The notes below the pieces were generated by a model. It was not told the origin of the DNA and did not search any database. It saw only the letters and a list, made by a program, of their open reading frames with translations. A DNA stretch of 64,000 bases, from the NCBI GenBank assembly GCA_965198095.1, contig OZ240239.1, positions 558,001 to 622,000 of the forward strand, in the 5' to 3' direction. The DNA comes from CBDFJH01 sp965198095 (GTDB taxonomy: Bacteria; Latescibacterota; UBA2968; GCA-2709665). Made by a program: the position numbers and the translations under genes. Positions 42,708 to 51,314 of the stretch are shown piece after piece (within the stretch, counting starts at the first letter, position 1; every line of letters starts with the position of its first letter).

Positions 42708-43853
42708 ATGAAGATTACCGACGTGAAACTGCTGACCGCGATGCTGCCGGAGGATGAGCCGGTTCGCCACTGGAAGCTGATCGAGGTCCCGAACCTGCCC
42801 CGCATTCAGTACGCCCACACGCGGGGGAAAGCACGGGGCGCGCGCAAGGCGAGCGCCTCCTTTCTTCGCGTGACGACCGACGAGGGGATCGAGAGCCTGA
42901 TGACCACCGACTCGGGCATCGTTGCCGAGCAGGTGGAGATCCTGCGCGGCCTGGTGGTGGGGGAGAACGCCTTTCACCGGGAGGCGCTCTGGCAGAAGCT
43001 GCACAAGGGCACGCGCTGGGTCTATCAGCGTCCGGGATGGTATGGAGATTTCGACAACTGCCTGTGGGACATCCTCGGCAAGGCGGCCGGGCTGCCGGTG
43101 CACGCCCTCGTGGGACGCGTGCGCGAGCGGCTGCCCGTTTACCTGACCGGCGGGGACATGCCGCTCGAGGGCTACCTGGACCAGATCGAGCGGGGCGGGT
43201 CCATGGGCATCGGCGCCTACAAGTTCCACACCTACAAGGGCGGCAAGGCGGATATCCCGATCTTTCACGCCGTGCGGGAGCGGGTGGGCGCGGACTACGC
43301 CCTCATCAACGACCCGGTCTGCTCCTACGATCTTCGGGAGGCGGTCGAGGTGGGCAGGGTGATGGAGGATCTCGACTTCGTCTGGCTGGAGGAGCCGTTC
43401 CACGAGTTCAAGCTCAATCAATACAAGGAGCTATGCGCCGCCCTCACCATGCCGGTCATGGCCACCGAAACGCTGATGAACGATATCGGCATCGCCTCGC
43501 AGTGGCTCATCCAAGGGGGCACCGACCTGCTACGCGGCAACGCCCGCGCCGGGACGACCAGCGTACTGAAAATGGCCCACCTCGCGGAGATGCACGGCAC
43601 GAGCATCGAGCTGAACGGGATGGGCGGCCTGTTCGGTCTGCTGCACGCGACCCTGGGCTGTTGCGTCGACAACACCACGTATTACGAGTTCTTCGGCGGT
43701 TCGGGCGCAGCCCTGCGGGAGCACGGCGAGCGCTACGGGTTGACGAACGCCCCGCTCGTCGAGGACGGCTACATCGCCCCCAACGACCTGCCGGGGTGGG
43801 GGGCGCAGTGGGACATGGAGAAGTTCAACGCCCTGGTCGTCGAGGAGCACTAG
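42708..43853 (+). CDS. Enolase-superfamily enzyme (mandelate racemase/muconate lactonising group)
   Basis: 381 aa. N-terminal capping domain (MKITDVKLLTAMLPEDEPVR), then a barrel with metal-ligand acids in YALINDPVCSYD, VWLEEPFHEFK and VMATETLMNDIG. The usual K-x-K site reads YKFHTYKGGK, so the base pair on that side is K/H-like. The end VEDGYIAPNDLPGWGAQWDM is typical of acid-sugar dehydratases. A GGAG site lies about 14 bp upstream of ATG 42708. Substrate unknown. Confidence 0.87.
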   Translation: MKITDVKLLTAMLPEDEPVRHWKLIEVPNLPRIQYAHTRGKARGARKASASFLRVTTDEGIESLMTTDSGIVAEQVEILRGLVVGENAFHREALWQKLHKGTRWVYQRPGWYGDFDNCLWDILGKAAGLPVHALVGRVRERLPVYLTGGDMPLEGYLDQIERGGSMGIGAYKFHTYKGGKADIPIFHAVRERVGADYALINDPVCSYDLREAVEVGRVMEDLDFVWLEEPFHEFKLNQYKELCAALTMPVMATETLMNDIGIASQWLIQGGTDLLRGNARAGTTSVLKMAHLAEMHGTSIELNGMGGLFGLLHATLGCCVDNTTYYEFFGGSGAALREHGERYGLTNAPLVEDGYIAPNDLPGWGAQWDMEKFNALVVEEH

Positions 43854-44086
43854 GCCGTCGTGCCCGGCCAACGGAGGTCACCACCCGCTGCCGCTCGCTC
43901 TGCAGCCACGGTAGTCAGACGCCCACGACCTCGCGGCGCCGCCGGGCCTCGCGTCGAGCGCCTCCCTTTCGTCGTCTAAGAGAAACGCGGTGAGATCTTG
44001 CGGGTGGTGTCGGTCCACAACGCCGCGGACGCTCGGCCGCGGACGTCACAAGGGGTTCGTGAAATGACAACGGGAGGATTTTCGCT

Positions 44087-44416
44087 ATGAGCTACGTACC
44101 GCTAATCAAGAATGCAAAGCCGCGGTCCAAGCACCAAGTCGGCAGACATCCTGTCGTCTTTCTTGGCGATATTGAATCGGCCGGATCGGTCACCTACTTC
44201 ATGGTTGCTGTTGTCTATGACCCTGACACTGAGCAGCCATGTTTCCATGTGGCATCCGAGGTCAATGATCTAGCCGAGATATTCGGGGGTGGATCCCACT
44301 TTCTCGGGGTCTTCAACGGGATGATACACGCCAACTGCGGCGCCTCGGATGACTGGGGCGACCCCGACAAGTTCACCGCCAAGGCTCTTGAGATTATCCA
44401 GGACCGATATGGTTGA
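44087..44416 (+). CDS. Hypothetical protein, 109 aa
   Basis: Not recognised. MSYVPLIKNAKPRSKHQVGR, VTYFMVAVVYDPDTEQPCFH and FGGGSHFLGVFNGMIHANCG look like a compact alpha/beta domain. A clear GGGAGG site lies 10 bp before ATG 44087. It stands alone in an AT-richer stretch, which suggests transfer. The upstream 233 bp show no gene. Confidence 0.6.
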   Translation: MSYVPLIKNAKPRSKHQVGRHPVVFLGDIESAGSVTYFMVAVVYDPDTEQPCFHVASEVNDLAEIFGGGSHFLGVFNGMIHANCGASDDWGDPDKFTAKALEIIQDRYG

Positions 44417-44845
44417 TGATGCCTGTAAGGAGCCACAGATCGACTCTTCGCCGGGAGTGGCCAAAAAAGGACATTTGACGCGGTCAAGATGGCGTGTCTC
44501 ATTCGTCCCGGAATCGCATGTAGGAGGTCGTTTCTGACGAGCACGGGGAGACTTCAATCTCGTTGAAAAAGGCTTTATACCTTTCGCATATGAGTCGGAC
44601 GACTACAGTGTAGAATCACGTAAATAGGCATACGGGGAAACGCCGAACTCGAATCTTTTGATATCGGCCCCTTCCTGCTGCACCCGGATTTTCAAGCCGC
44701 TTGCCTTCAAAAATCTCCGGAACGGTTGACATCTTCAACCGAGCATATTTCTCCCACAGATTTCCACGTCGCCCGCTTTAGCTATAGACCTGCACTCCGG
44801 GTCGCCGTTCCCGGCGCCGGCAACGGGGCTGCCTTCAAACAAAGG
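44417..44845. other. Gap with a weak minus-strand coding relic
   Basis: No intact gene. On the minus strand between about 44740 and 44610 the frame reads FLKASGLKIRVQQEGADIKR then FEFGVSPYAYLRDSTL-stop, possibly the tail of a lost gene. Nothing else is supported. Confidence 0.3.
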
Positions 44846-44874
44846 TTGTATTTGTTCCCCGTTTGTGGTACATT
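44846..44874 (+). promoter_or_regulatory. Promoter of the dinJ-type antitoxin gene
   Basis: TTGTAT, 17 bp, TACATT, ending 28 bp before the antitoxin start. Confidence 0.5.
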
Positions 44875-44902
44875 GTCAGTCATCAAAGAAGAGGAGGCAG
44901 CT

Positions 44903-45160
44903 ATGGCCAAGACCGAAATGATCCGTGCCCGGGTTGAACCAGCGTTGAAGTATCAAGCCGAAGAGGTCTTCTCGGAGCTCGGGCTGTCCGCAACCGAGGC
45001 GATCACCCTGTTCTATACGCAGGTCACCCTGCATCGCGGCCTGCCCTTCGCCGTGCGGGTTCCCAATGCCGAGACCATCGAAGCGCTGCGCCAGGCCCGC
45101 GGGGGCGAGGGACTCACCGAATACGCCGACGTGGAGGCGCTCAAAGCCGAGCATGGTTGA
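44903..45160 (+). CDS. RelB/DinJ-family antitoxin
   Basis: 85 aa. MAKTEMIRARVEPALKYQAE, then LGLSATEAITLFYTQVTLHR and a C-terminal toxin-binding tail. The N-terminal ribbon-helix-helix should bind its own operator. ATG 44903 has GAGGAGGCAG upstream. Its partner toxin yafQ starts 3 bp later but is interrupted by two repeat elements, leaving this antitoxin without an intact toxin. Confidence 0.88.
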   Translation: MAKTEMIRARVEPALKYQAEEVFSELGLSATEAITLFYTQVTLHRGLPFAVRVPNAETIEALRQARGGEGLTEYADVEALKAEHG

Positions 45161-45163
45161 TCC

Positions 45164-45265
45164 ATGCGCCTGCTCACCACGAACCGATTCGAAAAGGACC
45201 TCAAGCGTACCGGGAGACGCGGCAAGGATCTCGATAAGCTCTGGCGTGTCGTTGAGCCTGAATAA
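45164..45265 (+). pseudogene. yafQ-type toxin, 5' part
   Basis: MRLLTTNRFEKDLKRTGRRG then KDLDKLWRVVE matches the YafQ/RelE mRNA-interferase N-terminus. After VVE the frame enters the left end of element D (CCTGAATAA gives P-E-stop). The 3' part continues at 46215. Confidence 0.82.
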
Positions 45266-45822
45266 TTCATAAGAAAGGTTACGAAAGTCACTCATGCTCT
45301 ACTTTTCTTGCCGCCCAAGAAAAGGTGACAAAAGAAGGGCCCCTCGATACGGCCCTTCGGGCCTACTCGGGCCAGACGCCGCCTTTGGATGTATTCTCCG
45401 AGCATGCCGAGTAGCGCGAAGCGCGTACCGAGGCACGGGGAGGCTCGGGCCGTGGCGACTCAGCCTCACTGGAAAGGACTGGCGCCGCGAAAGAAATGAA
45501 CTCCTCCCCCCGCCTGATGCCCACCGCGGGACCGGCCCCCACGCCGCGAATTTCCATTCGCTCCCACATCCGCCCCCGCACCTGACCCCGTCCCACAGAG
45601 GGCCCTAACCCCCGGGGAGGAGAAACGCCGAAGCAGCTGGAGAGCCGAAACGCCACGGCCGCGATGACATCTGGCCCGAATCACTCGTGACATCTGAACA
45701 ATCTGCGTAAATACTGGGCTCTCCAGTTATTGCACCCAAACAAAGTTTCTTAGCTCAAATTGGATCACTGATTGTTCTACATAAATGATGGAAATTTTCA
45801 GCAAATTTATGAATGATTCCGG
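45257..45822 (+). repeat. Dispersed element copy D, interrupting yafQ
   Basis: Left end CCTGAATAATTCATAA at 45257; right end TTTATGAATGATTCCGG (45806-45822), an inverted match with two or three mismatches. The hairpin is broken here: left arm CTACTTTTCTTG, right arm CAAGAAAAGGTG. In the variable slot it carries about 100 bp with inverted ends (CTCGATACG ... CTACTCGG and CCGAGTAG ... CGTACCGAG, 45334-45438). The right half keeps TTATTGCACCCAAACAAAG and TTGGATCACTGATTGTTCTAC. Confidence 0.75.
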
Positions 45823-46212
45823 TTAGGAAAGTCACTCATGCTCACCTTTTCTTGCCGCCCAAGAAAAGGTGACAAAAGAAGGGCGCCCCTCAAACGCCGG
45901 GGAGGCTCGGGCCGTGACGACTCAGCCTCACTGGAAAGGATTGGCGCCGCGAATAGAATAAACTCCTCCCCCCGCCTTATGCCCACCGCGGGACCCGCCC
46001 CCACACCGCGAATTTCCATTCGCCCACACATCCGCACCCGCACCTGACCCCGTCCCACAGAGGGCCCGGACCCCTGGGGAGGAGAAACGCCGAAGCAGCT
46101 AGAGAGCCGGAACGCCACGGCCGCGATGGCATCTGGCCCGAATCACTCGTGACATCTGAACAATCTGCGTAAATACCAGGCTTTCCAGTTATTGCACCAA
46201 AACAAAGTCTTT
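45823..46212 (+). repeat. Dispersed element copy E, in tandem with D
   Basis: Begins GTTAGGAAAGTCACTCATGC directly at the right end of D, has the intact hairpin CACCTTTTCTTG/CAAGAAAAGGTG and no insert in the variable slot. It ends after TTATTGCACCAAAACAAAG, at the yafQ 3' part, so its right inverted repeat is missing. Confidence 0.75.
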
Positions 46213-46214
46213 TG

Positions 46215-46337
46215 TCGGGTGATTGGTCTGCTTTCTGGGAATGCCATATCGAACCGGACTGGCTGTTGATCTGGGAGCTGGCGGAGGATGTCCTCATCCT
46301 GGTGCGAACCGGAACCCACGCCGATTTGTTCGACTGA
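46215..46337 (+). pseudogene. yafQ-type toxin, 3' part
   Basis: Reads SGDWSAFWECHIEPDWLLIW then ELAEDVLILVRTGTHADLFD-stop, the YafQ C-terminus with the catalytic-region CHIEPDWLLIW and HADLF. About 20 residues between VVE (45256) and SGDW are missing, so the elements replaced a short stretch of the gene rather than simply inserting. Confidence 0.82.
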
Positions 46338-46423
46338 GTTTCCAGTTGGAAGCCATTTGCCGGCGCTCGAAGGGCTATTCCCACCCTCACTTACCACTCA
46401 CATCCGTAATCCGTCGATACGGA

Positions 46424-46477
46424 AAAGAAACAGTCGGTTCATAGTCACTTGACAAAGAAACGACTGTTTCTTTATAT
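46424..46477 (+). promoter_or_regulatory. Promoter and operator of the Fic gene
   Basis: TTGACA (46449-46454), 17 bp, TTATAT (46472-46477). AAAGAAACAGTCG (46424-46436) and its exact inverse CGACTGTTTCTTT (46461-46473) flank the -35, and the spacer itself holds the dyad AAGAAAC-GACT-GTTTCTT. Tight repression is likely. Confidence 0.65.
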
Positions 46478-46507
46478 TCACGTTTAGGAAAGGAGCGCTT
46501 CCCAGCC

Positions 46508-47665
46508 GTGAATCGCCAGACCGGTCAATACCGCATCACCCGCACCCTCGGAGAGGAGGTCCGGGCGTTCGTTCCCCACCCGCTGCCACCGGTCGATCCG
46601 CCGCTGGTCGTGGACGGCCCGACAGCGGAGCTCCACGCGGCCGCTCTGACCGAAATGGCTCGCCTTGCCGTGGCGGGCTCCATGGTGCCGAGTACCGACG
46701 GGTTCCTCTACGGATTCGTTCGCAAGGAGGCGGTCGTCACCTCGCAGATCGAAGGGACGCAGGCCACGCTCCGAGACGTTGTCACTTTCGAAGCCACTGA
46801 GCAGAGCGACCGTCCGGACGATGTCCGGGAGGTCTGCAACTACGTGGACGCTCTCGCACACGCCCGAGGACAGCTTGCGGACCCGACGGGTCTGCCGCTG
46901 AGCATCCGCCTGCTGTGCGATGCCCACCGCATCCTGATGCGCGGCGTTCGTGGCGAGAATAAGCTGCCCGGTGAAGTCCGCCGGTCGCAGAACTGGATTG
47001 GCGGCAGCAGACCCGGCAACGCCCGCTTCGTGCCTCCGCCGCCCGAGGAGGTTCCCGGCGCGCTCGGAGCGCTGGAGCGATGGTTGCACGACCGGAGCGA
47101 TCTCCCGCCGCTGGTTCGAATCGGGCTTGCCCACGTGCAGTTCGAAACGATCCACCCCTTCCTCGACGGCAATGGCCGCATCGGCCGGCTGCTGATCGCG
47201 CTGCTCGTGGAGCACTGGGGTCTGCTTGAGCAGCCGCTGCTCTACCTCAGCCTGGCGTTCAAGCGGGACCGGCAGGCGTACTACGACCGGCTGGCGGCCG
47301 TACGCAACGGCGGCGACTGGGAAGGCTGGCTCAGGTTCTTTCTCGAGTGCGTGCGCGACGCCGCGGCCGACGGCGTTCGCGTCGCCCGGGCCCTCCATGC
47401 CCTGGTCGGGCACGACCGCGGCCGCATCATCGCCCACGACCGGTCGACCGTTGCCGCAGTCCAGTTGCTCGAGCGCCTGCCGTCCCGTCCGGTCGTCACC
47501 GTTCCCAAGGCCTCCGAACGGCTCGGCCTGACGGCGCCGCCGGCGCGCAAGGCGATTGAACTGCTGGAAAACCTCGGCGTGCTTCACGAGATCACGGGCA
47601 AGCGGCGCGGTCGCGCCTATGCCTATCGCGAGTACCTGGAAATTCTGACGGGAGACGAGGCGTGA
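46508..47665 (+). CDS. Fic-family protein (AMP-transferase type)
   Basis: 385 aa. The catalytic loop is HPFLDGNGRIGR. An N-terminal inhibitory helix motif TSQIEGTQ (S/T-x3-E-G/N type) marks a self-inhibited class II enzyme. The C-terminus carries a winged-helix (VTVPKASERLGLTAPPARKA, IELLENLGVLHEITGKRRGR). Start GTG 46508 with AGGAG upstream. Target unknown. It sits at the edge of the defence island, converging with the XRE-ImmA gene, and apparently cut short a DUF4411 gene. Confidence 0.92.
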   Translation: MNRQTGQYRITRTLGEEVRAFVPHPLPPVDPPLVVDGPTAELHAAALTEMARLAVAGSMVPSTDGFLYGFVRKEAVVTSQIEGTQATLRDVVTFEATEQSDRPDDVREVCNYVDALAHARGQLADPTGLPLSIRLLCDAHRILMRGVRGENKLPGEVRRSQNWIGGSRPGNARFVPPPPEEVPGALGALERWLHDRSDLPPLVRIGLAHVQFETIHPFLDGNGRIGRLLIALLVEHWGLLEQPLLYLSLAFKRDRQAYYDRLAAVRNGGDWEGWLRFFLECVRDAAADGVRVARALHALVGHDRGRIIAHDRSTVAAVQLLERLPSRPVVTVPKASERLGLTAPPARKAIELLENLGVLHEITGKRRGRAYAYREYLEILTGDEA

Positions 47666-47684
47666 TCGGCGGGCCCTGTTCGTT

Positions 47685-47735
47685 TCAGTCGAAGACGCCC
47701 CTGATAAACACGTTGGCGTCCAGAAGGTAGGCCAC
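47685..47735 (-). pseudogene. DUF4411 PIN-domain relic
   Basis: GTG directly after the XRE-ImmA stop gives VAYLLDANVFIRGVFD-stop. YLLDANVFI is the start of DUF4411 PIN proteins, which normally follow XRE-ImmA genes as toxin partners. Only 16 codons remain before the convergent Fic gene. Confidence 0.6.
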
Positions 47736-48884
47736 CTAAATACCCACCCCCAAACTCTCGGCGACGCTCTCGAACGTCGATAGCTTCTTGACGCCGAGCA
47801 ACCGGAAGGACTCGGTGTAGGACGTGCGGCCCTCCAGGGTGCTGACGATGAGCGCCTTCGCCAGCCGTTTGCTGACGCGCGGCCCCACGTTCCTGATTGC
47901 GTCGCCACCGCCACGGCTCCCTTGCAGGTCTTGCAGACGTGTGATCTCCTCCCGGTAGCCGGACCGGAACGCATCACGGCTCAGCCCACCCACGTCGTGG
48001 ATGCGCCGCAGGACGACCAGCGTGCTGACCTTGAACTGGCGGGCAAGGCGGGTTGTCTCCGTGCTCAAGTCCGTATCGGGGTCGAACGCGTCGCGAACCC
48101 GCTCGGCCGGAGCCAGAAGCTCCGCCGCAACCTGGTTGCACCAGCGTTCGGTGGCGTGGTCGGGAGTGGTGACCGCCTGGGTGTTCGAGATCCCGGACTC
48201 GCCGAGCCAGAGATGGGCGATCTCGTGGGCCAGCGTGAACATCTGCGCCGCCTTCGTATCGGCCCCGTTGATGAAGATCAAGGGGGCCAGCGGGTCCGAC
48301 AGGACGAAGCCGCGGAACTCCTCCGGGTCGAGGCGCCGGTGGGTATTGCCGCCGACCATCCCGCTCACCATCACCAGGATGCCCAGGGCCTCTGCCTGCT
48401 CGATGAATTGCCGGAGCGCTTCGGCCCAAGTCGGCGACTGACGCCGCTGTTCCACGTCGAACCCAAGGGCGTCCCGCAGACGTACACCCGCCAACGCCGC
48501 ATCGACGGACATGTCCAGGCTGCCCACGAACTCCAACGGCAGTTCACCCGCCGTGCGGGCTTCGTCCCGGTACCAGTCCTGGCGCTGCTGACAGAGGTAC
48601 AGAGTATCCAAGAGATCAGGGGAAGGGCGGCTCACCTCCACGCCTCCCACTGTGCGGAAGTCCGTTACCGGGAGCGCCTCGACGGGCGGCTCCCGCAGGA
48701 ACAGATAGCCGATGGGCGCGTACGTGGCCCGGGCAAAGGCTTCCAGCTGCTTGAACGTCGGCAACACGGAGCCCCGCTCCCACGCTTCGAGCTGCGGGAA
48801 CCGCTTCTGAAGGTCATCGGCCCCTCGGCCGGACCGCTCGCGCGCCCAGCGCAGCAACTCAGGCTCGACGCCAACCCGGTTCAC
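47736..48884 (-). CDS. XRE-type HTH fused to ImmA/IrrE metallopeptidase
   Basis: 382 aa. The N-terminus (MNRVGVEPELLRWARERSGR, LEAWERGSVLPTFKQLEAFA) is an HTH of the XRE type; the C-terminal half contains HEIAHLWLG, the zinc HExxH site, and a downstream acidic AELLAPAE region. Such proteins act as antitoxin/repressors degraded or activated on stress. GTG 48884 overlaps the hsdS-tail stop (GTGA). Its first 207 bp are duplicated at 55337-55543. Confidence 0.88.
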   Translation of the reverse strand: MNRVGVEPELLRWARERSGRGADDLQKRFPQLEAWERGSVLPTFKQLEAFARATYAPIGYLFLREPPVEALPVTDFRTVGGVEVSRPSPDLLDTLYLCQQRQDWYRDEARTAGELPLEFVGSLDMSVDAALAGVRLRDALGFDVEQRRQSPTWAEALRQFIEQAEALGILVMVSGMVGGNTHRRLDPEEFRGFVLSDPLAPLIFINGADTKAAQMFTLAHEIAHLWLGESGISNTQAVTTPDHATERWCNQVAAELLAPAERVRDAFDPDTDLSTETTRLARQFKVSTLVVLRRIHDVGGLSRDAFRSGYREEITRLQDLQGSRGGGDAIRNVGPRVSKRLAKALIVSTLEGRTSYTESFRLLGVKKLSTFESVAESLGVGI

Positions 48885-49066
48885 GCTGCCTCCTCTCGCA
48901 CATCTATCCTGCCGGTAACTGCCGCCGAGACAAGGGCGACAAGAAGCTCTTTGAAGTGTTCGATGGCCTCGCGGACCTTCGTAACCAGAGCGTCGATCTT
49001 CGCCGTCTCCTGATCACTGCATGCCAATGTGCCGGTATCTCCTACAGACATTCGACGCCGGTGGGG
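48881..49066 (-). pseudogene. hsdS 3'-end relic, type A, copy 1
   Basis: Reads DQETAKIDALVTKVREAIEH then FKELLVALVSAAVTGRIDVR-EEAA-stop, the classic C-terminus of type I specificity subunits. Nothing of the target-recognition domains is present upstream; instead the DUF499 pseudogene follows. Part of a 390-bp block duplicated at 55337-55726. Confidence 0.75.
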
Positions 49067-49138
49067 TACGATGGTTTTCAAGTTTGCCCTGGACGAAGGC
49101 CCATGTCTCAGTGAAGAATCCTGCAGTCTCCTCATTGG

Positions 49139-50621
49139 TCATTGGCTGGGCCCTTTACCCTCGGATCTCTCGACACGGACTCGGTCGCCCAACCCGAGGT
49201 CGTCCAGAATCTGCTGCAGTTCGGCCTCCATGTTCTGTGCAAGCTGCGAGCCGACACTCACTGAGAAATCGATGCCCACGGTAAGGTCGTCCCCGGACCG
49301 CAGCTTGGGCAGGATTTTGGTTCCAAGCCGGTTCCAGACTTCGGGAGGCACGGTGCCGGCAAGACGAAGCGTTGTTTTCGGAGCGCCGGGCGTTGGCTCT
49401 GGACCGGGGCTTGGTTCAGGCTCTGGTTCGGGTTCCGGACCTGGGTCTGGCGTGGGTCCCGGATGTGGCGATGGCGGATCTCCGGGCCTTGTTTTGAGTT
49501 CTTCGACCCTGGCCTTCGTCAGCAGGAAGAGACCCGATTCGAACGCGACCTCTTCCGGGCGGATCGGCTCCGCATACCACAGCCGACCGTAGCTACCGTC
49601 GTTCTTGACGCCGGACGCAAAGCCGAACTCTCCCTTTGACACAAACTCGATGATCTGCCGCCGAAGGATCGCGTCGGGATCGATCAACCGTGTGAGCGAG
49701 CCGTCGAGGAAGCTCTGTCGCAGACTCGTGAGCGGCCAGGCCCCGGTGCCTTCGAACGCGGGTGGCCAGTGCCGGTCGATGTAACCGGCGCCTACGTTTT
49801 CGTTCAGCAGAGCCTCGGATTTCAATGCAGCGACGATCCGGCCGCAGAGCGTTTCGCTCGCGCTGGCGTGGCCGGCCCCCAAGTCGATGATCTTGAGTCA
49901 TTTCGACTTGGCTGCGCGGCAGGCTGATGACTGCCGCGGCCTGCGTGGTGCCGGTGACGGCGACCGTCAGATTTTGAATGAAGGCGTGGAAGCTTTCGGC
50001 CATGCCTCAATGGCGGTTGACGAAGTTCAGGACTTCATCGAACAGCAGCAGCACGGGCGCGTCTGCGGCACCGAATACCCTGGCCAGCGCCTCGGTTCCC
50101 GGCGGGGTGGTCCGCGCGGCAGCACCAAGCGCGGCGACACCCTGATCGCCCGCCAGTTGGCGAGCGAGATCGATCCAGGGCGTCTCCCGGCCCTCCTTCG
50201 GGTCCCAGGCGTTGCCTACGAATACGCCGACTCGAGCGGCGGGAGCTTCCGCTATCCCAGCCTCGCCGAGGAGATCCGCCACGCCGGGGAGCTTCGTAGC
50301 GTCCGCGCCAGCGTTGGCGAGGTGGTAGAGCGCCGTGAGGGTGTGCGTCTTGCCGCCGCCGAACTGGGTGATCAGCGTAAAGACCGGCGCTGTGTTCCCG
50401 GTCTTGCCGTCAAGTCGCCGGAGGACCATCCCGGCATGCTCCTTCAACGCGCGGGTGAAGCAGGTGCGCGAAAAGAACTGGGCGGGGTCGCTGTAGTCCT
50501 CGGGCGCGGTCTTGGCAAGCACCTGCTCGAGGGCGATGGCGAACTCGTCCGGACTGAACGAACGGCCTTCGCGGACTTCCTTGCGGAGTGTCACAACTCT
50601 GTACCAGGGATCGAGGGTCAT
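49139..50621 (-). pseudogene. DUF499 ATPase gene with nonsense codon and large deletion
   Basis: The first part (50621-50007) starts TLDPWYRVVTLRKEVREGRS and has Walker A TQFGGGKTHTL and Walker B PVLLLFDEVLNFVNRH. Then TGA stands where the family has Arg (NRH-stop-GMAESFHAFIQN), the frame continues to VISLPRSQVEMT, and shifts into GAGHASASETLCGRIVAALK ... EFGFASGVKNDGSYGRLWYA and a Pro/Glu-rich C-terminus. About 490 codons remain of the roughly 1000 expected. DUF499 proteins are ATPases of DUF1156-linked defence gene sets. Confidence 0.8.
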
Positions 50622-50687
50622 TTTTCAGTTCCTACCTCTTTCGTCATCTCTTGATGCCTTGCAGAGGGGCCATTCGAGGCGTCGCGC

Positions 50688-51314
50688 TCAAACACCCCCG
50701 GTCCAGGCAGTGGGAGGCCACGCACCGATGTCCTGCCCCATGGAACGTACCAAAAGCCCGAATGAACGGGCGAGCTTGCGAAACGATCCGGACCGGCGGT
50801 ATGCATCCGACAATGAGAACATCGCGCTGAATGCCGGTTGGTCCGTGCGCTCCAGATAGCTTGTGCCAACATGCATTCGCGCTTCCAGTTGCTCTTTTGC
50901 GCCACGAGGACCTTCTGGGTCCGGATGAAGTTCCGCGTCCTCCCTGACACCATGCCCGCGCAACGACTCGATTGCGGCCAGAAACCAGGCCTCGTACTCC
51001 CGGTGTGCGATGACGACTCCACAAGGCACGCCGTCGGAAGCGGCTGTCGCCCAGGCTTGCACAATCGGCCCCAACTCGGCGGGGCAGTCGGAGTTTCCGT
51101 CGAACAGAATGAGAATGGCGCCACAGTCCGGTTGCAGCAGCGCCAGTCTTACTGCTCGCTCGACCTCAGCTTTTTGCACAAGCTGATGGCGCAATCTTCG
51201 GATCGGTCGCCCGATGCCGACGCTCCAGATTTGAGCTTCTTCGACAAGGCGGCGCAACAGTACCGGGAGCGCCGCCACGTCTCCATGGCCTTCCACGATC
51301 GGCTGGATCACCAC
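50688..51314 (-). CDS. DUF4276 (TOPRIM-like) protein
   Basis: 208 aa. VIQPIVEGHGDVAALPVLLR contains the E-G-x-x-D start of DUF4276, and ILILFDGNSDCPAELG and VVIAHREYEAWFLAAIESLR are the following acidic blocks. The family is related to OLD-type TOPRIM nucleases and is commonly paired with an AAA ATPase, as here: its ATG overlaps the ATPase stop by 7 bp. Predicted effector of the pair. Confidence 0.82.
   Translation of the reverse strand: MVIQPIVEGHGDVAALPVLLRRLVEEAQIWSVGIGRPIRRLRHQLVQKAEVERAVRLALLQPDCGAILILFDGNSDCPAELGPIVQAWATAASDGVPCGVVIAHREYEAWFLAAIESLRGHGVREDAELHPDPEGPRGAKEQLEARMHVGTSYLERTDQPAFSAMFSLSDAYRRSGSFRKLARSFGLLVRSMGQDIGAWPPTAWTGGV

Noticed and set aside
6137..46212. CRISPR array
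   Set aside because: Repeats are long, few and kilobases apart; no regular repeat-spacer pattern and no cas genes.
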